Program-made: the position numbers and the translations under genes
Assembly: GCA_030609965.1 (NCBI GenBank)
Contig: JAUWSQ010000021.1
Location: 1 to 42,042 of the forward strand
Length of the DNA stretch: 42,042 bases
Reading direction: 5' to 3'
Source: Candidatus Fermentibacterota bacterium
GTDB taxonomy: Bacteria; Fermentibacterota; Fermentibacteria; Fermentibacterales; JCC-6
The notes under the pieces: generated by a model
Databases searched by the model: none
What the model was told of the DNA's origin: nothing
What the model saw: the letters and a program-made list of their open reading frames with translations, nothing else
In this document: in pieces, positions 25,701 through 32,714 of the stretch
Numbering within the stretch: the first letter of the stretch is position 1
Layout of the letters: every line of letters begins with the position of its first letter

Positions 25701-25747
25701 GTAAGGATAATGATGATCTGGATCAGGGTTCTGGGAAGACTCCTCAT
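22709..25747 (-). CDS. O-antigen ligase/polymerase (Wzy_C family) with TPR C-terminus
   Basis: The 1012-residue protein has about a dozen membrane helices in residues 8-470. It carries the Wzy_C/WaaL signatures: SGTMGNANLLG (160-170), SKTRGSLIG (212-220), GYGPGSF (295-301) and the long periplasmic loop HNTLHAHCEYLE with LGDTG to 337, whose histidine is typical of O-antigen ligases. The remaining 540 residues are soluble, helical and TPR-like (GGWYALGSAYISAS, PDYAEVHNNLSLVWINLGNPDSALASL). It probably joins a polymer to a lipid or protein acceptor, or polymerises it. It overlaps the WecA-like gene by 4 bases (ATGA) and is last in its operon. Confidence 0.85.
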   Translation of the reverse strand: MRSLPRTLIQIIIILTILGSMFIVQTNSRSSILIKEFIFVGGSALALLVAALGISVNGRIASARLSRSLVVSFILFILWMFFRHYSGIQSINALNYMCSIIALSGLVFIIAITFTEKNRDIILWVMVVSTAVLSIYAILQSMGIIIFSWDAGLTRMARSSGTMGNANLLGSFSMAMLPAGAGFLLSRLKLMRIRIVSAAGFALLCTGAMLASKTRGSLIGLFAIALFLLFVPFIRKNKRILLSLLLVFLILIGGSVIILGNRMEELSSIETGTFQVRKLIWTGALYMAKSNPILGYGPGSFQIVFPQFRNPEYFLLGVSHNTLHAHCEYLEILGDTGIIGLLLWGAIFYSIIRIVYRKRKSEYPHDEKNDTADKWLVTGIIAGIVALLAEATVSVALRWPVSALLLALFTGLLLASIPCKITIIKGFRRYGLAAILLLIVILFGVIAIPHYFSAMRSGRELFIGKDMYLAHIQPGMDNAVAAAAEWRNTGNPEAAQRALYYFDNTMHAADSSIAWCEKCVETNREELGGWYALGSAYISASRLYQSNSPPLTEILLMNGLVAENRQEADRYMMLGLSAYDSLISMAPDYAEVHNNLSLVWINLGNPDSALASLRKAWDLHAHNRGGYADKVRILNTLAQTRDGVYLHWQITMRLIDKLLSVYDRLDTQSQLFRTIMFDFGNTFLTYKDSADSLQLELINLLNSSYPEIASSIEEYTDMQLQQMQTGLDVLEQFEEGDTAGVRMYLNGLTQLELDILPLQRALNGRILAAEGDLEGIQTLSDILNNFCNADFEYLTAWPMEVSRMMDELNEALLRTGLDEIDERRIHLFNEVTLLRLDRRIFEVIIFIESSRSMLDATTSIREELENLWESIGGPLYCFMRMRDSQAGASPMHENSLLERSYTGILALQAQDSLNAELVKFEIQWLYILFCSSYNGIPHYSTIQGAQTVSLVDNARSKLVRIIGENETQYQISRILNDLNDHSILTINDEFSNYIEALKSDLIMGRITRSDLP

Positions 25748-26817
25748 TTTTTAATCTCCCTGGTTTCAGCACGATTCATAAAAAATGAAAAAAGAGCTAC
25801 GAGGCCAAGGGCATGTGCAAACACCAGAACTGCCTGATAAGGTTTAAGCGTAGGAAGCAATAGAGCAAGTGTACCTATGAGAATCGCAACCACCAGTAGA
25901 ACCATAACTGCCTGGGTATGAGATAATCCCAGCCGCATCAGCCGGTGGGCAAGGTGATTCCTGTCCGCATCGAAAAGAGGTTTTCCATGTTTCCATCTAT
26001 ACTGCAAAACGAATGCAGTATCTATCATAGGAAGAGCAAGTATCAATACCGGAGTGAAAATAGCGATCTCCCTGATGGATCCCTCTGGAGTATAAACACC
26101 CAGTACAGCTATTATCCCCAGCATGAAACCAAGCATATTGCTGCCGCAGTCGCCCATGAAGATAGAAGCAGGATTGTAGTTGTAGAAAAGAAATCCGATT
26201 GTTGCCCCCGCAAGGGTTGCACTGATGAACGCGACAGAATAATTGCCGGACATAAGGTTGAGAATAGTGAAGAACAAGGCAGCTATGGCGCAAGTTCCGG
26301 CGGAGAGACCGTCTGCGTGATCGAGCAGATTAACCGAATTGGTTATACCAACAAGCCAGATCACGGTTAATGGAGCTGCAAACCAGGCAAAATTGCTTTC
26401 TGTAAGGAACACGTTCAGCAAAGCTCCCTGCTTGACGAAAACAAAACCGACAATAATCGCAGCAACAGTATGAAGTACAAGTTTAATAACAGGAGATAGG
26501 CCAAGAATGTCGTCTATAAGCCCTACAATCGACATCAAACCCGCTCCCGCGATCACCATAAGGCAGAAGGGTTTCCATCCGAATGAGATCATGCTGTCCA
26601 CACCATCAAAGATAAGCATGCCTGCAACAACAGTAAAAGCAAATGAGAGGTAGATCGCCATCCCGCCCAGAAGAGGTGTCGTCATTAAATGTCTCTTCCT
26701 TCGATTCGGCTTGTCAACAAGCCTGTACTTGAGAGCAACACGTCTTGCAAGAGGGGTCAGAAGAAGGCTGCAGTTCAAAGCTGCGAAGAAAGAAAGGCCA
26801 ATTTCTAAAGTAGTCAT
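25744..26817 (-). CDS. WecA/TagO-type polyprenyl-phosphate sugar-1-phosphate transferase
   Basis: The 357-residue protein has about ten membrane helices and belongs to the MraY/WecA/TagO family. Catalytic and substrate motifs are D102-D103 (IDDILG), N160-S-V-N163-LLD166-HAD169-G, FMGD223 and the cytoplasmic DADRNHLAHRL (283-293). The HxH-type basic loop resembles WecA/TagO rather than MraY. It would start glycan assembly by moving a HexNAc-1-phosphate, probably from UDP-GlcNAc, onto undecaprenyl phosphate in the inner membrane. A second kind of initiating transferase is encoded at 30358-31749. ATG 26817 has a weak ribosome binding site. Confidence 0.9.
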   Translation of the reverse strand: MTTLEIGLSFFAALNCSLLLTPLARRVALKYRLVDKPNRRKRHLMTTPLLGGMAIYLSFAFTVVAGMLIFDGVDSMISFGWKPFCLMVIAGAGLMSIVGLIDDILGLSPVIKLVLHTVAAIIVGFVFVKQGALLNVFLTESNFAWFAAPLTVIWLVGITNSVNLLDHADGLSAGTCAIAALFFTILNLMSGNYSVAFISATLAGATIGFLFYNYNPASIFMGDCGSNMLGFMLGIIAVLGVYTPEGSIREIAIFTPVLILALPMIDTAFVLQYRWKHGKPLFDADRNHLAHRLMRLGLSHTQAVMVLLVVAILIGTLALLLPTLKPYQAVLVFAHALGLVALFSFFMNRAETREIKK

Positions 26818-26854
26818 ATCATATCTCTGTACAAACAGATAATAACCATCCTAT

Positions 26855-27919
26855 TTAAGTTGCATTGATCTTCATACGCATGCCGTCTGCGCTGAACAAG
26901 TGGCTCCTCACCAGGTCCATTTCGAATCCGAATATCGCTCCGGTAATCGCTTCGACTTTTGGACCGCATCTTGCCGCGAATTGCCTGCCGTTGAATTTCA
27001 TATAAATGATATTCTCATTACCAAGGGTTTCAATAACTTCAACTTCACCACAAAGCCGGCTGTCCTCTGATGGATGAATATCCTCCGGTCTAATTCCGAA
27101 GAGGTATTCCCCATCCACAACACCTGCAAAGGGAGTTTTCTCCAGTACAACATCACCTGCATGGATCATACCGTTTTTAAGCTCAACTTTCAGGAAATTC
27201 ATAGAAGGACTGCCGATGAATCCTGCTACAAAACTGTTATCAGGATTATCGTAAAGATCCAGGGGTGTTGCTATCTGCTGAATATATCCATCCTTAAGCA
27301 CCACTATCCTGTCACCCAATGTCATAGCCTCAGCTTGATCATGTGTCACATATATCATTGTAGATCCAAGCTTTGTGTGCAACTGGCTCAACTCATTCCG
27401 CATCTGAACCCTGAGTTTGGCATCCAGATTCGAAAGGGGTTCATCAAAAAGAAATACGGCAGGATGCCTGACAATAGCTCTTCCCAGGGCTACTCTCTGT
27501 CGCTGCCCTCCGGACAGCTCTCGCGGCTTTCGATTCAGATAATCGGAGATACCCAGAATTTCCGATGTTTCCCTCACGTTCTGATCTATTTGATCTCCGG
27601 GCATTTTCTTCATCTTCAGTGAAAATGCCATGTTATCGAATACGGTCATATGCGGATAGAGAGCGTAATTCTGAAACACCATAGCTATGTCTCTGTCCTG
27701 AGGTTTGATATCGGTTACATTTCTATCATCGATGAAAAGCTCTCCTGTAGTCGGTTCCTCGAGCCCGGCGAGAAGGCGCAGAGTAGTAGATTTGCCGCAT
27801 CCGCTCGGTCCCACAAGAACAAGAAATTCACCGTCATAAACTTCGATATCAAATCTTGCAAGAGCAAGTATATCTTTCTGGTATATTTTACTAACTCCCT
27901 GAAATCTCACAGAAGCCAA
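26855..27919 (-). CDS. MalK/UgpC/MsmK-type ABC transporter ATPase
   Basis: The 354-residue protein is a sugar-importer-type ATPase. Walker A GPSGCGKST (37-45), signature LSGGQ (135-139), Walker B FLFDEP (157-161) and H-loop His193 are intact, and a TOBE/OB-type regulatory domain (about 235-354) includes FGIRPEDIHP. Such proteins energise CUT1-type importers of di- and oligosaccharides and are often shared between several permeases. No permease or binding protein is next to it. The start is TTG 27919, with AGGAAG 6 bases upstream. It follows a CBM48-type lipoprotein gene by 17 bases. Confidence 0.92.
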   Translation of the reverse strand: MASVRFQGVSKIYQKDILALARFDIEVYDGEFLVLVGPSGCGKSTTLRLLAGLEEPTTGELFIDDRNVTDIKPQDRDIAMVFQNYALYPHMTVFDNMAFSLKMKKMPGDQIDQNVRETSEILGISDYLNRKPRELSGGQRQRVALGRAIVRHPAVFLFDEPLSNLDAKLRVQMRNELSQLHTKLGSTMIYVTHDQAEAMTLGDRIVVLKDGYIQQIATPLDLYDNPDNSFVAGFIGSPSMNFLKVELKNGMIHAGDVVLEKTPFAGVVDGEYLFGIRPEDIHPSEDSRLCGEVEVIETLGNENIIYMKFNGRQFAARCGPKVEAITGAIFGFEMDLVRSHLFSADGMRMKINAT

Positions 27920-27936
27920 GAATCACTTCCTTTCGT

Positions 27937-28317
27937 TCAGTTCGATATCATAATTATCGAAACAGTCCGGCTTCCGAATACGGCAGTTTCTGGATTGACA
28001 GGATCCCTTATCCATTTGTATCCATTAACGTAGAATGCGTATCTGTATACACCTCCGGGTAAACCTTCTATGTCAATCGTCCAGAGGCCGTTCTCATCCT
28101 TCTCCATCCTTCCGGATAGAGGATTTATGATACTTCCCGCAGCAACACTTCCTCCCCAGTCATTCCAGTCAGACAGAACCTGAACCGAGGATGCTCCCGG
28201 AAGCCACAGAAACAGTCTATTATCCTGTTCGACGGGTTTCTGCATCGGTACAAACAGCGAACAGCCCGCGGTCAGAATGAGTAGAAGAATTATTGTAATA
28301 GTCATTATTCTTATCAT
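27937..28317 (-). CDS. Lipoprotein with CBM48/AMPK-type glycan-binding domain
   Basis: The 126-residue protein has a lipoprotein signal (MIRIMTITIILLLILTAGC, lipid on Cys19), and then a single E-set domain like CBM48/AMPK-beta: FLWLPGASSVQVLSDWNDW, followed by ENGLWTIDIEGLPGGVYRYAF and VNGYKWIRDP. These are the usual conserved aromatic and glycine positions of glycogen/starch-binding or branching-enzyme N-domains. It is probably tethered to a membrane and touches a glycan. The start overlaps the upstream barrel gene in ATGA. It sits before a MalK-type ATPase in a polysaccharide operon; its ligand is unknown. Confidence 0.8.
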   Translation of the reverse strand: MIRIMTITIILLLILTAGCSLFVPMQKPVEQDNRLFLWLPGASSVQVLSDWNDWGGSVAAGSIINPLSGRMEKDENGLWTIDIEGLPGGVYRYAFYVNGYKWIRDPVNPETAVFGSRTVSIIMISN

Positions 28318-29573
28318 TCAAGCAGTCCTGTCAGGTTTATCCGAAGTGAAGGAGAACTATCGTATTCCCACTCTATTCCTGCAAGACACATCACTGGTCC
28401 AAGTGATGTAGTTACTGCAAGAACACATGCAGGCTGAAGGCTGTCATCGATATCTCCTGAAACCGATACTTCGGCGCATACATCATCCCTGGGAGAATAG
28501 GATGCACTCCCGGTAACCCTTGTGCTGTCATTGATTACCTCCATTGCCATGCCGGCTGAAGCGTAGGAATCGGAAATCGCTGAAGAGACATACGCCCTGT
28601 AATCTCCATCGGCGTAATACCCAAAGATCATATCCCAGGATACCCCTCCCTCGGATATCATACCGGCCGATGCTGATACCCCGCTGAGGCTGTCACTCGA
28701 AAGGTCAACCATACCCTTAATACCGGCTGAAACGAAATACCTTCTTGATTCAAGGAATGCTCCGAGTGTGATTACTCTCTGTCCGGGTACGAAAGCGCTT
28801 CCGGGGAATTCAATGCTATCTCCCGCGAAGTGCATTCCAGGTACAATCTCAATCCTTCCCCATTGTGTGTCTATGGGACGAAATCTCCGTATCTCTGCAG
28901 ATACTGCCCATTTTCCTTCTTCTCCTTCAGCTCCGGCAACGATCAGCCACGGTCTGAAGTATCGGAAATCCCCTCTAACGGACAAGACGTTCACGGTGAT
29001 ATTCTCGCCCGTGGAGTCCGCTGCATGGATCTGTGCTCTTGAATAATCGACTCCGGCGAATCCCATCCAGGGTGAATGCACATTCAGCTGCGATAGTGTA
29101 TCTCCGCGCGAGAGTTGAATAAGGTAATCACCCTGAAAGCCCAGAACACCTCCGGAAGATACACCAAAACCCTGAATGGAATCTATATCCACCCATCCCC
29201 ACTCAAGTACCGGGTTCGACAAACCGGCAATGAACGGCTGTTGATCGTTCAGGTAGATTCCCGCGCCTATCCATGGCGTGCCGGGCCATTTCACAGCACA
29301 CCTGGCTCTTCTGAACCCAACGTGTGAAGCAGTATCACTATGCAGAGCACCGGTAGCGAGAAGGTCCACCTCAGGTGATGCAGCCATTACTGAAAAAGCG
29401 GCATCCACGGAGGTGCTGTCAAATACCGGATGGTTCTCCTTCCATTTCCCGCAGGCGGATGCATTGATCAGGCAGTCGTATCCGAAAACCCAGTTTTCAG
29501 GAACTATGGAAACATCTGTGGAATCAGAACCTCCAGCGATAAGAATGATCATGGTTATTAATGAGATACTCAC
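28314..29573 (-). CDS. Exported beta-rich protein, probable outer-membrane barrel
   Basis: I do not recognise a family. The 419-residue protein has a signal peptide (MSISLITMIILIAGG). The rest is almost all short beta-strands with alternating hydrophobic residues and Gly/Ser turns (YFVSAGIKGMVDL, YRAYVSSAIS, AEVSVSGDID), ending SLRINLTGLLE, which looks like a transmembrane beta-barrel. The start is GTG 29573, overlapping the upstream PorV-like stop in GTGA, with GGGAGG 6 bases before. A role in display or transport of the surface polymer is inferred from the operon only. Confidence 0.6.
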   Translation of the reverse strand: MSISLITMIILIAGGSDSTDVSIVPENWVFGYDCLINASACGKWKENHPVFDSTSVDAAFSVMAASPEVDLLATGALHSDTASHVGFRRARCAVKWPGTPWIGAGIYLNDQQPFIAGLSNPVLEWGWVDIDSIQGFGVSSGGVLGFQGDYLIQLSRGDTLSQLNVHSPWMGFAGVDYSRAQIHAADSTGENITVNVLSVRGDFRYFRPWLIVAGAEGEEGKWAVSAEIRRFRPIDTQWGRIEIVPGMHFAGDSIEFPGSAFVPGQRVITLGAFLESRRYFVSAGIKGMVDLSSDSLSGVSASAGMISEGGVSWDMIFGYYADGDYRAYVSSAISDSYASAGMAMEVINDSTRVTGSASYSPRDDVCAEVSVSGDIDDSLQPACVLAVTTSLGPVMCLAGIEWEYDSSPSLRINLTGLLE

Positions 29574-30361
29574 AGATAACCTCCCGGAGATACGGAAATA
29601 CCCAGGACCTGCCTGCAGTCATGATCGTTCAGTATCACTGCCCAGTCAAGTTTCAGCCACTCATGTTCAAAGGACACCCCTGCATTCCAGGATGAGCCAT
29701 CGGATCCTGTTCGTGCAGTAAGCCAGTCACTGATATTAAGATCGAAACCGAGAGCGCTCTTTCCGTTTGTTACAGTAAAATGGCCACGAAATTTTCTATC
29801 AAACACCGTTGAAAAGACGTATCCTATGACCCTTTCATGAAGACTGTCTCCTGTGAGCCTCAGATTCGAAACGTTCGCGCCTATGGCGATTGTCGGAAAG
29901 ACAGAGAACTGAAAGCCCAGACCTGCTGAAAGCATTTCACTGTAATTTCCAGTTTCGTCATCTGTTACCGTCAATCCCAATGCCCCGCCTATTGAAATAC
30001 TTGGCCCGAAAACACCTTCCATGAAACCGATAGGATCTCCTTTGAGCGTCCTGGCATGGATTAGAGCAACCGAAACAGTATCCGGTGCTGACTCGGAACG
30101 AAGAAGTCCGGCTGCTGCACCGTAGTGGTTCCCGCCCAATTCAAAGGCCGCGACCGTGAAGATATTGTTGTTATCCATATCACTGGCAGTTGAGTAAATT
30201 GAGAACTGGGTTTCCGTGATTCTGACAAGTCCTGCAGGAGCAGATAAGCAAGAAGATGCATCGTTTGACCAGGCGTACGTACCACAGGCGCATCCTGCAG
30301 CAAGAGGGCCGTCAGGGAAAGATTGCAGGGATAAAAGGAACAGAAGTAAGCAACCGATCAG
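29570..30361 (-). CDS. PorV/PorQ-like outer-membrane beta-barrel protein, probable CTG start
   Basis: The reading frame is open for 264 codons from a CTG at 30361. The first ATG (30178) would remove 61 residues that look essential: a hydrophobic signal segment (IGCLLLFLLSLQS) and YAWSNDASSCLSAPAGLVRI, a match to the NDASAxxxNPAGLA motif at the start of PorV/PorQ/UPF0164 barrels. The CTG shares bases with the upstream stop as CTGA, like the GTGA and ATGA overlaps of the next two genes, and GGAAGGGG lies 6 bases upstream. In Bacteroidetes, PorV shuttles T9SS cargo; here the role is unknown. The rest is beta-rich with alternating hydrophobicity. Confidence 0.72.
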   Translation of the reverse strand: MIGCLLLFLLSLQSFPDGPLAAGCACGTYAWSNDASSCLSAPAGLVRITETQFSIYSTASDMDNNNIFTVAAFELGGNHYGAAAGLLRSESAPDTVSVALIHARTLKGDPIGFMEGVFGPSISIGGALGLTVTDDETGNYSEMLSAGLGFQFSVFPTIAIGANVSNLRLTGDSLHERVIGYVFSTVFDRKFRGHFTVTNGKSALGFDLNISDWLTARTGSDGSSWNAGVSFEHEWLKLDWAVILNDHDCRQVLGISVSPGGYL

Positions 30362-31749
30362 TATGCACCCCTTCCCTTGAATATTATCGCAATCGTTCTT
30401 AATAGAATAGTGAAATCAAGCATCAGAGACTGATTCCTAATATAGTAGTAATCATATCCCAGATTGTCGTGAAGGGGAAGCTCCTTTCTGCCCATAATCT
30501 GCCACATGCCTGTAAGCCCCGGCTTAACATCCAGCCTGTGTCTCTGCCAGCTTGTATAATCGTCTACTATGAAGGGCATTTCAGGCCTCGGTCCAACCAG
30601 GCTCATATCACCCCGCAGTATGTTGAAAAGCTGAGGCAGCTCATCCAGGCTTGTTCTTCTGAGAAGTTTTCCAATACCTGTAACCCTGGAATCATTCATC
30701 GAGATGGGAGCTACTTCGTACTCATCAGATTCTGGTTTCATTGTCCTGAATTTGTAAAGTGTAAACTCTTTTCCCTTGAGCCCTACCCTCTTCTGTCTGA
30801 AAACAGGTGAGCCGTTCTTTCTAATGAGCTGTATAACGTATATCACTGACATCAGCGGAAGAAGAACCAGAAGTAGCAAAAACGATATCGATACATCCAT
30901 GAATCTTTTAGTTAATCTGTGCAGAGCTCCCGGTTCCCCATACCCTATTTCAACAATGGGCAGCTTTGCCAGATCATCGACATCGGTTACTCCTAACGCA
31001 ATCTCGAACAGATCTGTTACAAGCCTGTAATGAACATCTGTATTCTGTACCAGAGAAATGATCTCCAGTAATCTGGATCTGTCAAGCTCAGGCGCCGCGA
31101 AAAAAACTTCATCCACATTCAACCTGCTGATCGTCTCAACAATATCGTCCATCGTAGAAACGATTTCTACATTTTCGAAGGTGGTCTCTTCTCTAGCGGA
31201 TGTATTGACTACCCCGGCTAATTCGGGAGCCTTTCCCGGAAGCCTCCTCAAAGCCGTAATAACTCTGGTTGCCACTTCTCCCGTTCCAACGATGAGAATC
31301 CTCGGAGCTTCCGTTAACGGAACAATAATGTGTGCAATCTTCCTTGCAAGATATCTCGAAACAGCAGTCACCGGTATGGAGATTCCTATAAACATGAACA
31401 GGATCACCCTTGAAAATTCCATCCTCGCCAGGTAGCTCGCTGCCATAAGGGCAACAAGAAGAAATACGAAAGCCTTCATAAGCTGCTGAAGCTCGCCCAT
31501 ACTTCCAAGCTGTCTTTTCGGAGTGTACAGCCCTGCCCGTGCAAATGAAAATATCCAGAGAATGGCAACGATCGGCAAAATCATTAGATACAGGCTCAAC
31601 TGATGAGAGAATTCAGGGAGATTACCTGCGAATATTTCGGTTCGCAGTACCCATGTAAGCATGAATACAAATGGAATGGTTACTACATCAGCCGCAATGA
31701 GAAGAATCATCAGTATGCGGTCAGCTCGTCTAACGGGCGCCAGTTTCAT
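30358..31749 (-). CDS. WbaP/WcaJ-type polyprenyl-phosphate glycosylphosphotransferase
   Basis: The 463-residue protein has four or five N-terminal membrane helices, a CoA-binding-like Rossmann domain (ILIVGTGEVATRV, about 151-163) and a C-terminal bacterial sugar transferase domain with its re-entrant helix (KRFMDVSISFLLLL). Catalytic elements are YKFRTM (332-337), RTSLDE370 and GDMSLVGPRPE (380-390). These enzymes move a hexose- or diNAcBac-type sugar-1-phosphate to undecaprenyl phosphate. The start shares one base with the GT2 stop (TAATG). Confidence 0.93.
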   Translation of the reverse strand: MKLAPVRRADRILMILLIAADVVTIPFVFMLTWVLRTEIFAGNLPEFSHQLSLYLMILPIVAILWIFSFARAGLYTPKRQLGSMGELQQLMKAFVFLLVALMAASYLARMEFSRVILFMFIGISIPVTAVSRYLARKIAHIIVPLTEAPRILIVGTGEVATRVITALRRLPGKAPELAGVVNTSAREETTFENVEIVSTMDDIVETISRLNVDEVFFAAPELDRSRLLEIISLVQNTDVHYRLVTDLFEIALGVTDVDDLAKLPIVEIGYGEPGALHRLTKRFMDVSISFLLLLVLLPLMSVIYVIQLIRKNGSPVFRQKRVGLKGKEFTLYKFRTMKPESDEYEVAPISMNDSRVTGIGKLLRRTSLDELPQLFNILRGDMSLVGPRPEMPFIVDDYTSWQRHRLDVKPGLTGMWQIMGRKELPLHDNLGYDYYYIRNQSLMLDFTILLRTIAIIFKGRGAY

Positions 31750-32714
31750 TAATACACCTCTTCAGAGGCGAATATACCCCTCAGCAGGCCTGAGAAAAGA
31801 GCACAGCCTCTCCACAACGCGAATATCGGAACTATCGGGACAAGTGACCGGTCACTCCGCAATGCAGTCAGATCAAGCGGGATAGTAGAAAGCAGGAAGA
31901 TGCATCCCCACAGAATAATTGGAAGAGTGCCGGCAGCCAGGAGAAGTAATGCGGGTACCAGAAGAGGGCACAGGATAATCTGTAACTTCATACACAAAGG
32001 AGTGTATGTATCAGCTCCGGCCTTGCGGGGATAGCGCCTTATTATCTTCATCCTCCACCTCCCCCTTGAGAACTTCATTCGGAAGTATGCTCTCCATGTC
32101 GCGCGGTGACTGTGGGACACTTTCGCCCGGGGAGCAAAACGAAGCAGGTATCCTTCCTGTGCCATTCTGCAGGAAAGGTCAACATCTTCATGATCGGGGA
32201 ACGGAAAGGATTCATCGAATCCTCCCATTCTCTCCAGCACACTGCGTCTGTATCCTGCGGAATAGGTATCAATGATATCGATGATCTCGTGCTTTGAAAG
32301 AAGCTTGTAACGTTCATCGAATTCTATCTGAGCCAGCCTCTGAATGATTCCTGTTCCGCCCTCTGTATAGACACCTTTAACCGCGTCAGCCCCGGTGACA
32401 AGAGCCTTGGTCATCTGCCGGGCCCAGTCCGGATCTGGAATACAGTCGGAGTCGGTGAAGAGCACCAGGTCTCCGGCAGAGGCCTTCCACCCTCTGTTCC
32501 TCGCTCCTGCCGGGCCGCAGTGCATACCTTCAATTACCCTGTCAGCTAAGCAGGCGACCGCCGGGGGAAGCCGTTCACCCCCATCAAGAGATACCACGAT
32601 TTCCAGCTCGTTCCGTATGGTTTGCCTGTTCAGCGCTTCAAGACATTTTTCAAGATTGCAGGCATCATTGTACGAAGGCACGACCACACTGATATTCTTC
32701 GAAGGTATGCTCAT
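31749..32714 (-). CDS. GT2 family glycosyltransferase
   Basis: The 321-residue protein has a GT-A fold: ISVVVPSYNDACNL at the nucleotide-binding start, GPAGARNRGWKAS, the metal-binding D88-S-D90, and GGFDESFPFPDHEDVDLSCRM, which carries the acceptor-side ED catalytic motif. The last 90 residues hold two or three membrane helices, so it works at the inner membrane on a lipid-linked glycan. Donor and acceptor sugars cannot be told. The gene overlaps the radical SAM gene upstream and the phosphoglycosyltransferase gene downstream by one base each (TAATG). Confidence 0.9.
   Translation of the reverse strand: MSIPSKNISVVVPSYNDACNLEKCLEALNRQTIRNELEIVVSLDGGERLPPAVACLADRVIEGMHCGPAGARNRGWKASAGDLVLFTDSDCIPDPDWARQMTKALVTGADAVKGVYTEGGTGIIQRLAQIEFDERYKLLSKHEIIDIIDTYSAGYRRSVLERMGGFDESFPFPDHEDVDLSCRMAQEGYLLRFAPRAKVSHSHRATWRAYFRMKFSRGRWRMKIIRRYPRKAGADTYTPLCMKLQIILCPLLVPALLLLAAGTLPIILWGCIFLLSTIPLDLTALRSDRSLVPIVPIFALWRGCALFSGLLRGIFASEEVY

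Noticed and set aside
30061..30303. Minus-strand 80-codon frame starting inside the PorV-like gene
   Set aside because: It is a shifted frame over the region better explained by the CTG-started PorV-like gene, whose residues match the family motif.
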